Positions 18,964 to 27,223 of a stretch of 64,000 nucleotides of DNA are shown piece by piece. Made by a program: the position numbers and the translations under genes. Each line of letters opens with the position of its first letter. Position 1 is the stretch's first letter. Source of the DNA: Azospirillum sp. GTDB lineage: Bacteria; Pseudomonadota; Alphaproteobacteria; Azospirillales; Azospirillaceae. Where the stretch lies: positions 27,785 through 91,784 of the forward strand of contig JAIXPD010000054.1 in assembly GCA_027486405.1 (NCBI GenBank), in the 5' to 3' direction. The notes under the pieces were generated by a model that did no database searches, was not told where the DNA came from, and saw nothing but the letters and a program-made list of their open reading frames with translations.

Positions 18964-20016
18964 TCAGCCGACCAGACGGCTGACCACCTTGGCGGTGTAA
19001 TCCACCAGCGGGATGATGCGGGCGTAGTTGATGCGGGTCGGGCCGATGACGCCGATGGCCCCGATCACCTGTTCCCGGCTGTTCTGAAAGGGCGAGATGA
19101 TCATGGTGCAACCGCTGTGGTTGAACAGCACATTCTCCGCCCCGATGAAAATCTGCACGCCGTCGCCCCGCCCGGTGGCGTCGAGCAGGCGCAGCATCGC
19201 TTCCTTGGTCTCCAGCGCTTCGAACAGCGACCGCACCCGCTCCAGGTCGGAGATGGCGGTCACGTCCTCCAGCAGCTTGGATTGGCCGCGCACGATGAGT
19301 TGGCCGGAATCCATCCCGGCGCTGCCCGACCAGGTGGCCAGACCGGCGGCGACGACGCGGCGCGACAGCTCGTCCAACTCGGTCTGCTGCTCCTGGATTT
19401 CGGTCAGCACGTCCTGGCGGGCCTCGTCCAGCGTGCGGCCGACCAGCCGGGCGCTGAGGTAGTTCGACACGACTTGCAGCGTGGAGGCGGGCAGGCCGAC
19501 CGGGACCTCGATCACGCGGTTTTCCACCAGCCCGTTTTCGTTGACCAGCACGACCAGCGCCCGGCCCGGCCCCAGGGCGACGAATTCGATGTGCTTCAGC
19601 GGCCGGTCGGTCTTGGGGGCCAGCACCAGCCCGGCGCAGCGCGACAGGCCGGACAGCATGCCGGTGGCCTCCGACAGCACATCGGCCAGGGCGCGTCCGG
19701 ATCCGGCGCATTGCGCCTCGATCGTCACCCGTTCCTCGTCGGTCAGGGCGCCGACCTCCAACAGGCCGTTCACGAACATGCGCAGCCCGGCGTCGGTGGG
19801 GATGCGCCCGGCCGACGCGTGCGGGGCGTAGAGCAGCCCCTGTTCCTCCAGATCCGCCATGACGTTGCGGATGGTGGCGGGCGACAGGGTCATGCCCAGC
19901 CGCCGCGAAATCGTGCGCGACCCCACCGGTTCGCCCGACGCCACATAGGCGTCGACGATCAACCGGAAAATGTCGCGCGACCGCTGGTTCAGCTCGGAGA
20001 TCATGGCCTGGAACAT
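18964..20016 (-). CDS. hrcA: Heat-shock repressor HrcA
   Basis: A 350-residue transcriptional repressor that binds CIRCE operators and responds to GroEL availability. The N-terminal winged helix includes GEPVGSRTISRRL and LSPATIRNVMADLEEQGLL, and the C-terminal part carries the GAF-like dimer domain ending IIPLVDYTAKVVSRLVG. Two starts are open, 20016 and 20004 (MISELNQRS, the more typical family start); neither has a clear ribosome-binding site. I see no CIRCE inverted repeat within this window, so its targets (typically groESL) should lie elsewhere. Confidence 0.97.
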   Translation of the reverse strand: MFQAMISELNQRSRDIFRLIVDAYVASGEPVGSRTISRRLGMTLSPATIRNVMADLEEQGLLYAPHASAGRIPTDAGLRMFVNGLLEVGALTDEERVTIEAQCAGSGRALADVLSEATGMLSGLSRCAGLVLAPKTDRPLKHIEFVALGPGRALVVLVNENGLVENRVIEVPVGLPASTLQVVSNYLSARLVGRTLDEARQDVLTEIQEQQTELDELSRRVVAAGLATWSGSAGMDSGQLIVRGQSKLLEDVTAISDLERVRSLFEALETKEAMLRLLDATGRGDGVQIFIGAENVLFNHSGCTMIISPFQNSREQVIGAIGVIGPTRINYARIIPLVDYTAKVVSRLVG

Positions 20017-20027
20017 CGGAACGGGGT

Positions 20028-20047
20028 TGAGGCGAAGCGCCTCAACG
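20028..20047 (-). promoter_or_regulatory. Leader hairpin of hrcA
   Basis: TTGAGGCG and CGCCTCAA form a perfect 8-bp stem around a 3-base loop, 12 bases before the hrcA ATG at 20016. It falls inside the short predicted leader (start near 20049) where a ribosome-binding site would be expected, so it may modulate translation. No experimental support. Confidence 0.5.
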
Positions 20048-20055
20048 CCGTCCGA

Positions 20056-20084
20056 ATTTAGGGAGATCAGACCGCCGAATCAAC
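20056..20084 (-). promoter_or_regulatory. RpoH (sigma-32) type promoter of hrcA-grpE
   Basis: On the minus strand, GTTG at 20084-20081, an 18-base spacer, then CCTAAAT at 20062-20056. Spacer length and elements match the sequence upstream of dnaK (15040-15068), differing only by A/T within the -10. The expected transcription start is about 33 bases ahead of the hrcA ATG. Confidence 0.72.
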
Positions 20085-20103
20085 GTGTCGGGCGCGCTTG
20101 TCC

Positions 20104-20850
20104 TCACGCCTCGGCAACAAAGGCGCGGTATTGGGTGGCGATGGCGCTGACGGCGGCGTCAAACAGGCGCTGGCCGTGCTCCGGGCTGGCCAAGCCGGGG
20201 GCCGATCCGATGCGCCCGTCGGGGTAGCGGCGGCGGAAATCGCGGGCGTCGTGGAAGCCGCCCGCCGGGGCCTGTTCCGGTTCCATTGCCACCCGCTTGA
20301 TCGCCTCGGGATGCGCGAACTGGGTCAGCGACACCTCGCTGGGGGTGGCGTGCGAGCCTTCCTTGCCCTGGTAGAACTCGCGCGACAGGCGGCCGATCTC
20401 CGGGTTTTCCCACCAATTGACCAGGGTGCAGCGCAGATCCGGGGCGTCGCGGCCGCGCAAGGCCCGCTGTTCGGCGTAGACCTCGTAAAAGGCGGCGCGG
20501 ATCGACGGGATGTTGCCGCCATGGCCGTTGATGAAGAAGAAGCGTTCGAACCCGTGTTCGGCCAGCGAACCGACGTAATCGCGGATCACCGCGATCAGGG
20601 TGGATGGCTTCAGCGTCATCGAGCCGGGGAATTCCATGTGGTGCACGGCCATGCCCACCGGGATGGTGGGGCCGACCAGCGCGCCGGTGGCGTCGCCCAC
20701 GCCGCGCGCGATCACCTCGGCGCAAATGGCGTCGGTGCCGACCAAGCCGTTCGGCCCGTGCTGTTCGGTGGAGCCGATGGGCATGACGATGCCCTTCGAC
20801 GTCGTCAGATAGGCTTCGACCTCGATCCAGGTGCTGAGATGCAGTTGCAC
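20104..20850 (-). CDS. Creatininase family protein
   Basis: A 248-residue metal-dependent amidohydrolase of the creatininase family. Expected metal ligands are visible: E29 and H31 in STEQHGPN, D40 in VGTDAI, and the NGHGGN motif further on. Family members include creatinine amidohydrolase, MftE (mycofactocin maturation) and FAPy deformylase, so the substrate is uncertain. The start is a GTG at 20850 (family pattern QLHLSTWIEVEAYL) preceded by GGGACGGGA; an upstream ATG at 21069 would overlap the YeeE gene. Its neighbours give no pathway clue. Confidence 0.85.
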   Translation of the reverse strand: MQLHLSTWIEVEAYLTTSKGIVMPIGSTEQHGPNGLVGTDAICAEVIARGVGDATGALVGPTIPVGMAVHHMEFPGSMTLKPSTLIAVIRDYVGSLAEHGFERFFFINGHGGNIPSIRAAFYEVYAEQRALRGRDAPDLRCTLVNWWENPEIGRLSREFYQGKEGSHATPSEVSLTQFAHPEAIKRVAMEPEQAPAGGFHDARDFRRRYPDGRIGSAPGLASPEHGQRLFDAAVSAIATQYRAFVAEA

Positions 20851-20950
20851 GATGGTCCCGTCCCGCTGGGGTGATTGGTCCCACCAGCATAGGATGGCGG
20901 GTTTGCTCGACCAACCCCGCTCGGTGTGGGGTGCGTCATGCGGTGGACGC

Positions 20951-21397
20951 TTACGCCGGCCCATGAGCCTTGCGATGAGCGCCGTTCCAAGGCCGCAACG
21001 CCTGATCGGCGATCCAGCCCCCGGCCAGCAGGGCGGCGACGAACACCAGCGCCGACAGACCGTCGCCACCCAGCAGGACCAGCGCCGGGCCGGGACACAC
21101 CCCGGCCAGCCCCCAGCCCAGCCCGAACAGGGCGGAGCCGCCGATCAACCGGGCGTCGATCCGCTTGGTGTCGGGCAGGCTGATCGTCTCGCCCAACAGG
21201 GCGACCGGCTGGCGGCGGGCGAGGGCGAAGGCGGGGGCGGCCACGGCGATGGCCCCGATCATGACGAAGGCCAGGGTCGGATCCCAGGCCCCGGCGACGT
21301 CGAGAAAGGCCAGAACGCGGGCCGGATCGGTCATCCCGGCGACGATCAACCCGATTCCGAAGAGAAAGCCGAAAAGCCCGGCGGCAAGGCTGCGCAT
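20951..21397 (-). CDS. YeeE/YedE family sulphur transport protein (C-half type)
   Basis: A 148-residue membrane protein with about four hydrophobic helices. It carries the start MRSLAAGLFGFLFGIGLIVAGMT and the GVCPGPALV motif with the conserved cysteine of the YeeE/YedE (Sulf_transp) family, whose members import thiosulphate or related sulphur species. Together with the preceding gene (11-base gap) it forms the split, two-subunit version of the transporter. Confidence 0.88.
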   Translation of the reverse strand: MRSLAAGLFGFLFGIGLIVAGMTDPARVLAFLDVAGAWDPTLAFVMIGAIAVAAPAFALARRQPVALLGETISLPDTKRIDARLIGGSALFGLGWGLAGVCPGPALVLLGGDGLSALVFVAALLAGGWIADQALRPWNGAHRKAHGPA

Positions 21398-21408
21398 CGA
21401 CACTCTCC

Positions 21409-21816
21409 TTACACCAGATGGCGCATGACGAAGACCGTCGCGGCGGCGGCGGCCATGAACACCAGCGTGGCGGCCAGCGAGCGCGGCGACAGGTTGGCGA
21501 TGCCGCAGACGCCATGCCCGCTGGTGCAGCCCGACCCGATCCGCGTGCCGATCCCGACAATCAGCCCGGCGGCGATCAACAGCGAGGCCGGGTGCAGGGC
21601 GAAGGCGTCCGGCGTCGGAATCCCCCACAGCCGCGCCGCCAGCCCGGCGAGGATCAGGCCGCCGACAAAGGCCCATTGCCAAGGCGCGCCGCCCGGACGG
21701 ACGGCGCGGGCCAGGATGCCGCTGATCCCGGCGACCCGCCCATTCACCAACAGCATCCCCGCCGCCGCCGCGCCAATCAACGCGCCGCCGATCAAAGCCT
21801 CGATTGGACCCGCCAT
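21409..21816 (-). CDS. YeeE/YedE family sulphur transport protein (N-half type)
   Basis: A 135-residue membrane protein with four hydrophobic helices. It contains the conserved GSGCTSGHGVCGIANLS motif, whose cysteines are thought to relay thiosulphate or sulphide through the membrane. It is the first gene of a two-gene unit with the other half. In many Proteobacteria such pairs lie next to BigR/SqrR-type sulphide-responsive regulators and a persulphide dioxygenase; none is visible here. Confidence 0.9.
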   Translation of the reverse strand: MAGPIEALIGGALIGAAAAGMLLVNGRVAGISGILARAVRPGGAPWQWAFVGGLILAGLAARLWGIPTPDAFALHPASLLIAAGLIVGIGTRIGSGCTSGHGVCGIANLSPRSLAATLVFMAAAAATVFVMRHLV

Positions 21817-21920
21817 CGCGTCACCTCGTTTCCCCGCCCAACGCCGGGCGTTCCGTCCACGCGCCCCTTATTGCATAAACACTTTCTAATATAAAGGGGC
21901 TTCGCGGATCCGGTTCAGCG
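21817..21920 (-). promoter_or_regulatory. Upstream region of the YeeE pair with AT-rich dyad
   Basis: GCCCCTTTAT (21890-21899 complement) and ATAAGGGGC (21872-21880 complement) form an imperfect inverted repeat around AT-rich sequence that includes CTTTATATTAGAAAG. It could be the promoter/operator of the YeeE pair, the terminator of the upstream FadL gene, or both. Confidence 0.45.
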
Positions 21921-23192
21921 TCAGAAGCGCCAGGAGACGCCGCCGCCCAGCGCGATCTCGCTCAAGCGGATGTTGGCCTCGCCGCCGCCGAACCCGGCGG
22001 GGGGGAAACCGGCGGGGATGGACCCCGACCCCTTGACCGTCGTCGGCAGGCCATAGAGGCCATACAGGCTGACGTCGACGCTCTTGCTCACGCTCCAGGT
22101 CGCGCCAGCGGTGATTTGGTGTTGGATGGTGGCGGGGGCCAGGATGTTGAGGAAGGTTTGGCTCTGCGGGATCGGCTGGGTGGTGTAGCCATAGCCGACG
22201 CGGATTTGCCAATCTGGCGTCAGGGCGTAATTCGCCCCGATCTTGATCGAGGTGGTGTCCTTCCAGCCAAAGCCGGGGCCGTCGCTGGAGCCAAGCGCCC
22301 GCCCGGCGAGAAGGCGTTGGAAGCTGTTGCCGACCGCGCCGACGTCGCTGTAGGCGATCCGCCGGACGTCGGCGGCGAGGTCGAGCCTGTCCGACGCCTT
22401 GACGGCGACGCCAATCCCGTAGGAGGACGGAACGTCGAAATCCCCTTGGTCGGCGAACAGCCCTTTGTATTTTTTGAATCCGTCACCGTAGGTCTTCGAC
22501 TGCCACGACGCGCCGACCGACAGCCACGGCGTGATCTGGCCCAGCCAACCGACCCGGACGCCCGCCCCCCAAAAATCATCGCGGCCCTTGTTCGACACCG
22601 CCGAGGGCTGTTGGGAGAATCCGGCGAAGGCACCGATCCCCTGCGCCTTGAACCGTTCGTTGACGAGGTTCAGGGCGACGCCCAGGCTGTGCCCCTCGGC
22701 GATTTTGTAGGCGATGGTCGGGGAGATGAAGAGTTGCTGAAGATCGACGCCCGCCTTTCCGGTCGCGCCAAAGCGGGCGTAGGGGTTGTCGCGGTAGTCG
22801 GTGTTCATCCCGCCATTGCCATAGACCGCCAGCCCCACCGCCAGCCGGTCGTTGAGTTGGCGGACATAGCCCAGCTCTGGAATGTAAAAGGCCCCCCGGT
22901 CGTTGCCGCCAAAGCTCTGGTCGGGGCCGAAGGCGTTGCCGGTGATCGTGGCGCTCCGCGTCGGGTGGAAGTAATCGACGCCCGCGTCCAGGCGGTTGCC
23001 GAGCGCGGTGGCGCTGGCCGGGTTGGCGGCGATGGACAGCGCCTCTTTGGGATAGGCGATGGCGACGCCCGCCATTCCTTTCGCCTGGGTCCCCACCCCA
23101 TGGGTGAAATAGCCGTCGGTGGCGGCGGCGGGGTGCGCGGCACCAACCGCGAGGACAAGCCCGGCAAGGGCGGAAAGACGGAAGGGTTGCAT
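21921..23192 (-). CDS. FadL/TodX-type outer-membrane transport protein
   Basis: A 423-residue outer-membrane beta-barrel. The signal peptide (1-24, cleavage near AHPAAA-TDGYF) is followed by the family hatch region TDGYFTHGVGTQAKGMAGVAIA and the NPA motif (AANPASATALG), and the chain ends in GGGVSWRF with a terminal phenylalanine recognised by the BAM machinery. FadL proteins import hydrophobic molecules such as long-chain fatty acids or aromatics. It is upstream of and in line with the YeeE pair, but a 104-base gap with a dyad separates them. The substrate is unknown. Confidence 0.92.
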   Translation of the reverse strand: MQPFRLSALAGLVLAVGAAHPAAATDGYFTHGVGTQAKGMAGVAIAYPKEALSIAANPASATALGNRLDAGVDYFHPTRSATITGNAFGPDQSFGGNDRGAFYIPELGYVRQLNDRLAVGLAVYGNGGMNTDYRDNPYARFGATGKAGVDLQQLFISPTIAYKIAEGHSLGVALNLVNERFKAQGIGAFAGFSQQPSAVSNKGRDDFWGAGVRVGWLGQITPWLSVGASWQSKTYGDGFKKYKGLFADQGDFDVPSSYGIGVAVKASDRLDLAADVRRIAYSDVGAVGNSFQRLLAGRALGSSDGPGFGWKDTTSIKIGANYALTPDWQIRVGYGYTTQPIPQSQTFLNILAPATIQHQITAGATWSVSKSVDVSLYGLYGLPTTVKGSGSIPAGFPPAGFGGGEANIRLSEIALGGGVSWRF

Positions 23193-23454
23193 GGGCCTCT
23201 CTGACGGTCGGGGTGTGATGCGATGCGCGTGTGATTAACCCACATTGAGCATGTAAATTATGTGTATTTTATTTATATAAATCTACTAAATCAATATTGT
23301 TATGAGGCGACCGGGCGGATGGTTTGACCGAACGGCGCATGATCCACCTAAGATGATTGTTGGCTCTGGGATCATCGCGGAACGGGATTGACCGGATGGC
23401 TTTCCTCCCGCCATACACAGGCGTGCAATCAGGCTCTGCAACGAGGGTTCGCTC
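23193..23454. promoter_or_regulatory. AT-rich divergent promoter region (FadL / ComM)
   Basis: The block 23240-23310 is strongly AT-rich for this genome and includes the 12-bp perfect palindrome ATTTATATAAAT (23271-23282). Its position 80-100 bases before the FadL start fits a promoter or operator for that gene. No precise -35/-10 assignment is made. Confidence 0.5.
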
Positions 23455-24984
23455 TTGGTCGCTCGCATCAACACCGTGGCGTTTCAGGGCATCGAGGTGC
23501 TGGGCATCGACGTGCAGGTGCAGATGTCCGGCGGCATCGTCGCCTTCACCATCGTCGGGCTGCCGGACAAGGCGGTGGCCGAAAGCCGCGAGCGGGTGCG
23601 CGCGGCGCTGCACGCGCTGGGGCTGGCGCTGCCCGCCAAGCGCATCACCGTCAACCTCGCCCCGGCGGACGTGCTGAAGGAGGGCAGCCATTTCGATCTG
23701 CCCATCGCGCTGGCGCTGCTGACCGTGATGGGCGTGCTGCCGGACGCGGAGATGGCCCGCTACGTCGCCTTAGGCGAACTGGCGTTGGACGGGGCCTTGA
23801 CCCCGGTGGCCGGGGTGTTGCCCGCCGCCATCGACGCGCTGGCCCACGACCGGGGCTTGATCTGCCCGGCGGCCTGCGGCGGCGAAGCGGCCTGGGCCGG
23901 GCCGGATCTGGAAGTGCTGGCCCCCGCGACCCTGCTGGCGCTCATCAACCATTTCAAGGGCAGCCAGGTGCTGACCCCGCCCAAGCCACGCCTTCAGGAA
24001 TCCGGGCCGCCGCCGCTCGACCTGCGCGACGTCAAGGGCAACGAAACCGCCAAGCGGGCGTTGGAGGTGGCCGCCGCCGGATCCCACAACCTGCTGATGA
24101 TCGGCCCGCCCGGATCGGGCAAATCCATGCTCGCCGCCCGGCTGCCCGGCCTGCTGCCGCCGCTCGACCCGGCGGAGGCGCTGGAGGTGTCGATGATCCA
24201 CAGCGTCGGCGGGCTGTTGGAGGATGGCAAGCTGTTGCGTCAACGCCCCTACCGCGCGCCGCACCAGTCGGCCAGCCTGCCCGCCCTGGTCGGCGGCGGC
24301 ACACGGGCCAAGCCGGGGGAAATCTCCCTGGCGCATCAAGGCGTTCTCTTCCTCGACGAACTGCCGGAATTTCCCCGCCCGCTGTTGGAGGCGCTGCGCC
24401 AACCGCTGGAAACCGGCAGGGCGGTGGTCAGCCGGGCCAACCACCACGTCACCTACCCGGCGCGCGTCCAGTTGATCGCGGCGATGAACCCGTGCCGCTG
24501 CGGCCATCTGGACGACGCGTCGCTCGCCTGCGCCCGCGCGCCCAAATGCGCCCTGGATTATCAGTCGAAAATCAGCGGCCCGCTGTTCGACCGCATCGAT
24601 CTGCACATCGATGTGCCCGCCGTCAGCCCCGCCGACCTCAGCCTGCCGCCGCCCGCCGAGGGCAGCGCCGAGGTGGCCGCGCGGGTGGCGGTGGCCCGCG
24701 CCATCCAGGCGGAACGTTACGCCGGTCACGCGGGCGGCGGTGGCCCGGCGGTCCGCACCAACGCCGAAGCCGATGGCGAATTGCTGGAACGCGTCGCCGC
24801 CCCCGACGCCGACGGCCGCGCCCTGCTGACCGACGCGGCGGAGCGGATGAAGCTGTCGGCGCGCGGCTATCACCGGGTGATGCGGGTGGCGCGCACGCTG
24901 GCCGATCTGGGCGGCGGCGGCGGGGTGCGGCGGCGGCACATCGCCGAAGCGCTCAGTTACCGCCGGATCGCGCCGGGGCGGTGA
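23455..24984 (+). CDS. comM: YifB/ComM family Mg-chelatase-like AAA+ ATPase
   Basis: A 509-residue protein of the ComM/YifB family. It has an N-terminal Lon-protease-like ChlI domain (to ~residue 160; IVGLPDKAVAESRERVRAA, VNLAPAD), an AAA+ core with Walker A MIGPPGSGKS and Walker B VLFLDELPEF, the zinc-ribbon-like CRCGHL...C...C stretch and a C-terminal helical domain (RGYHRVMRVARTLADL). ComM is a hexameric branch-migration helicase that extends heteroduplex during natural transformation. A TTG at 23455 is used as start because VARINTVAFQG is the family N-terminus. The gene is convergent with the next one. Confidence 0.94.
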   Translation: MVARINTVAFQGIEVLGIDVQVQMSGGIVAFTIVGLPDKAVAESRERVRAALHALGLALPAKRITVNLAPADVLKEGSHFDLPIALALLTVMGVLPDAEMARYVALGELALDGALTPVAGVLPAAIDALAHDRGLICPAACGGEAAWAGPDLEVLAPATLLALINHFKGSQVLTPPKPRLQESGPPPLDLRDVKGNETAKRALEVAAAGSHNLLMIGPPGSGKSMLAARLPGLLPPLDPAEALEVSMIHSVGGLLEDGKLLRQRPYRAPHQSASLPALVGGGTRAKPGEISLAHQGVLFLDELPEFPRPLLEALRQPLETGRAVVSRANHHVTYPARVQLIAAMNPCRCGHLDDASLACARAPKCALDYQSKISGPLFDRIDLHIDVPAVSPADLSLPPPAEGSAEVAARVAVARAIQAERYAGHAGGGGPAVRTNAEADGELLERVAAPDADGRALLTDAAERMKLSARGYHRVMRVARTLADLGGGGGVRRRHIAEALSYRRIAPGR

Positions 24985-24995
24985 GGGCGGCTGAC

Positions 24996-25232
24996 TCAGG
25001 GTGTGCTTTTGGCCAGGGCAATGGCGGCTTCGATCGCCTTGCGGGCTTGTGGGCTGTTTTTCCAGCAACTGCTGCCAACCGCGACCGCCGCCGCCGCGCA
25101 CAGGGCGGCGGCGTCCTGTTGGGCGAGCGTGGACAGGCTGTGGATGCCAAGCTGCTCCAACCGCGCGATCACCGTCGGGCCAACCCCTTTGACGGCCAAC
25201 AGGCGATTCCGTTCGTCCGGTGAGAAGGGCAT
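24996..25232 (-). CDS. Helix-hairpin-helix protein, Cdd1-like
   Basis: A 78-residue protein made almost entirely of a helix-hairpin-helix fold (LLAVKGVGPTVIARLEQLGIHSLSTLAQQD), resembling the Cdd1 'pathogenicity locus' family (Pfam Cdd1). HhH folds bind DNA non-specifically; the role here is unknown. The ATG at 25232 follows a weak ribosome-binding region, and the hydrolase gene ends 11 bases upstream, so the two are probably cotranscribed. Confidence 0.8.
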   Translation of the reverse strand: MPFSPDERNRLLAVKGVGPTVIARLEQLGIHSLSTLAQQDAAALCAAAAVAVGSSCWKNSPQARKAIEAAIALAKSTP

Positions 25233-25243
25233 GGAGCCGTGTC

Positions 25244-26821
25244 CTATGGCCGGTCGAAGCTGGGCGGTTTGCCCGCAGCGGGGCAGGCGTTGGCGGGCAG
25301 GGTTTCGGATTCGACGAAGGTGACGGCGGCGGTGATCGCGCACTCCTCGGTCGCGGTCACGAGATGCCCGGCGCTGCGGAAGACGAGATGGCGGCTTTTC
25401 GGCAGGGTGGCGGCGGCGCGGTCGCCCCACTCCGGCGGCGTCACCGGGTCATAGGCCCCCGACAGCAGCAGCACCGGAACCGGGCTGGCCACCGGCAGGC
25501 GTTCGGACGGTTCCTGTTGCCCGGCGGGCCACAGGCGGCACACCCGTTGCCCCGGATCGTCGGCCAGGATGGAGCCGTAGGGGGAGTAGCGCCGGGCGCT
25601 TTCCGCTTGCTTGACCGGGTCGGCGGGATTGACCGTTTCGCGGCATTCGGTGGAAAAGGCCAGACCATCGGCGGTGTCGGGATCGCCGAGCCAACTGGTC
25701 GGCGCCCATTCGGCCACCGCGTCGTAGCGGCCACGGGTGGCGCGGTCGAGCATCGCCGGAACGCTGGGAACCGCCTCGCCGGTGGCCATGGCCTCCAGCC
25801 CGGCGGCGATCAGCGAGGCCCCGTTCAGGCGCAGGGCGCGGCGGGATTCGAACTCCCCCACCACCAGATCGACCGGGGTGGCGTTCAGCCGCTCCACCAG
25901 CGCCAGAAAGCGTTTTTCCAGATCCGGGTAGGCGGCGCGGCAGGTGCGGTTGGTGGCGCAATCGTCGAACAGCCGCCGGAAGGCGCGATGGGCCAGCCAG
26001 GGCGCGTCCTCCTGCGCGTTCACATCGGGCGGGTAGACCGAGTCCAGGACGGCGCTGCGCACCCGCCCGCCGGGGCGGCGCAAAATCTCCAGCGCGACGC
26101 GGGTCCCGTAGGACACGGCGAACAGGTTGACCCGCTGCGCGCCCAGCGCGCTGGCGACGTCCAGCGCGTCGTCGGCGGCGATGGGGGTGGAAAACAGACC
26201 GCCGTCCAGCCCCATGGCCTTGAAGCGGTTGACGCAGGTGGTGACGGCGGCGCGTTCGGCCTGCGCCCGCTGTTCGCGCGTCACCGGGCGGGCGCGGGGG
26301 GAGGCCCCGACGCTGTCCAACTCCGGACAATCGGTGTCGGGTTCGGCCCGGCCCACACCGCGCGGGTCGAACAGGATGAGGTTGCGGGTCCGGCGGAAGG
26401 GGGCGGACAGCTCCCACCACACCTCCATCTTTTCCTCGGTCGCCTCGCCGCTGCCAAAGGGGGACGCCCCCGGCCCGCCTTCCAGAAACAGCACTGGATC
26501 GGCGGCGGGCTGGCGCGCGCTGCTCAACAGCACGGCGACGGGCAGGCGGAAATGGCCCGACCCGGCGCGGTCGCGCCGTTCCGGCACGGCGACGGTCCCG
26601 CACAGCGCGGCCTCGCCATCCGGCACGCTGAACCAGCAGGGTCCGGGGGTGAAGCGCGCCTCGGCCCGCAGCGGCGACGCGCCCGGCAGCGCGGCGGCGG
26701 CCACCGCCACCACGGCGAAAGCGGTCGCGCGCGCCACTGGAGCCAAATTTGGAACCAAATTTGGAACCAAACGGGCAATCGACGGCCACCGGGGCCGCGC
26801 GGAGGGGGCGCAGACAGGCAC
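25244..26821 (-). CDS. Secreted alpha/beta hydrolase (TAP-like C-terminus)
   Basis: A 525-residue exported alpha/beta hydrolase of the tripeptidyl-aminopeptidase-like group. It has the oxyanion motif LEGGPGASPF, the nucleophile elbow AVSYGT (serine), the acid in SGAYDPVTP and the base in SAGHLVT, plus several cysteines likely forming disulphides. The long N-terminus reads as a GTG start at 26821, but the real start may be GTG 26737 (VARATAFAVVAVAAAALPGA, a signal peptide). In that case the CCAAATTTGG repeats at 26743-26766 lie in the 5' leader. Substrates are probably peptides or esters; not determinable here. Confidence 0.88.
   Translation of the reverse strand: MPVCAPSARPRWPSIARLVPNLVPNLAPVARATAFAVVAVAAAALPGASPLRAEARFTPGPCWFSVPDGEAALCGTVAVPERRDRAGSGHFRLPVAVLLSSARQPAADPVLFLEGGPGASPFGSGEATEEKMEVWWELSAPFRRTRNLILFDPRGVGRAEPDTDCPELDSVGASPRARPVTREQRAQAERAAVTTCVNRFKAMGLDGGLFSTPIAADDALDVASALGAQRVNLFAVSYGTRVALEILRRPGGRVRSAVLDSVYPPDVNAQEDAPWLAHRAFRRLFDDCATNRTCRAAYPDLEKRFLALVERLNATPVDLVVGEFESRRALRLNGASLIAAGLEAMATGEAVPSVPAMLDRATRGRYDAVAEWAPTSWLGDPDTADGLAFSTECRETVNPADPVKQAESARRYSPYGSILADDPGQRVCRLWPAGQQEPSERLPVASPVPVLLLSGAYDPVTPPEWGDRAAATLPKSRHLVFRSAGHLVTATEECAITAAVTFVESETLPANACPAAGKPPSFDRP
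26743..26766. repeat. Two 12-bp repeats containing the palindrome CCAAATTTGG
   Basis: CCAAATTTGGAA is repeated twice in tandem, followed by a partial third (CCAA). The unit contains a 10-bp perfect palindrome, and its AT core stands out in this GC-rich genome. Depending on the true start of the hydrolase gene it either encodes Leu-Val-Pro-Asn repeats or lies in the leader as a possible operator. Confidence 0.85.
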
Positions 26822-27223
26822 GGCTACAGGCTCCCGGACGAAAGGGAGAGGGACGACAAGGGGCGGGACGGATCCCGCAACACGGGTGCGGATTGTTTGA
26901 CCGACCGCCCGCCGCTTGTCCAGCCAAGCCGGTGCGCGCGCCGGGCCGCCGGAAAACGCCGTCGCTGCGGTGCAGAAATGCCACAGACGGCGGGCGTGGC
27001 AACGCTCAATCCGGCGGTCAATCCGGCGCTCAATCCGGTGTTGAACCGCGCAGCACCCGCAGGGACCCGCTGGGGCTGTCGCCCAGGGCGCGCGGCAGGG
27101 CGATCAAGGCGGGCAGGGCAATCTCTTCGGGACGATGTGTAGCGCAGGGTACGGCGCTCTCCGTCCTGTGTCGAGCGGATGGCCGCTCCTCGCGTCTCCA
27201 CCCGATCAAAAAGGATTTGTCCA
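26822..27223. other. Intergenic stretch without recognisable gene
   Basis: About 400 bases between the divergent hydrolase gene and the short CMD-like gene. It includes three tandem 12-bp units of the form TCAATCCGGCGG at 27006-27041. I see no convincing ORF or structured RNA; it presumably holds the promoters of both flanking genes. Confidence 0.5.

Noticed and set aside
27180..27223. Longer start (27179) for the CMD-like ORF
   Set aside because: MPRILPLDR is the family start; the extension is out of family and lacks a ribosome-binding site.
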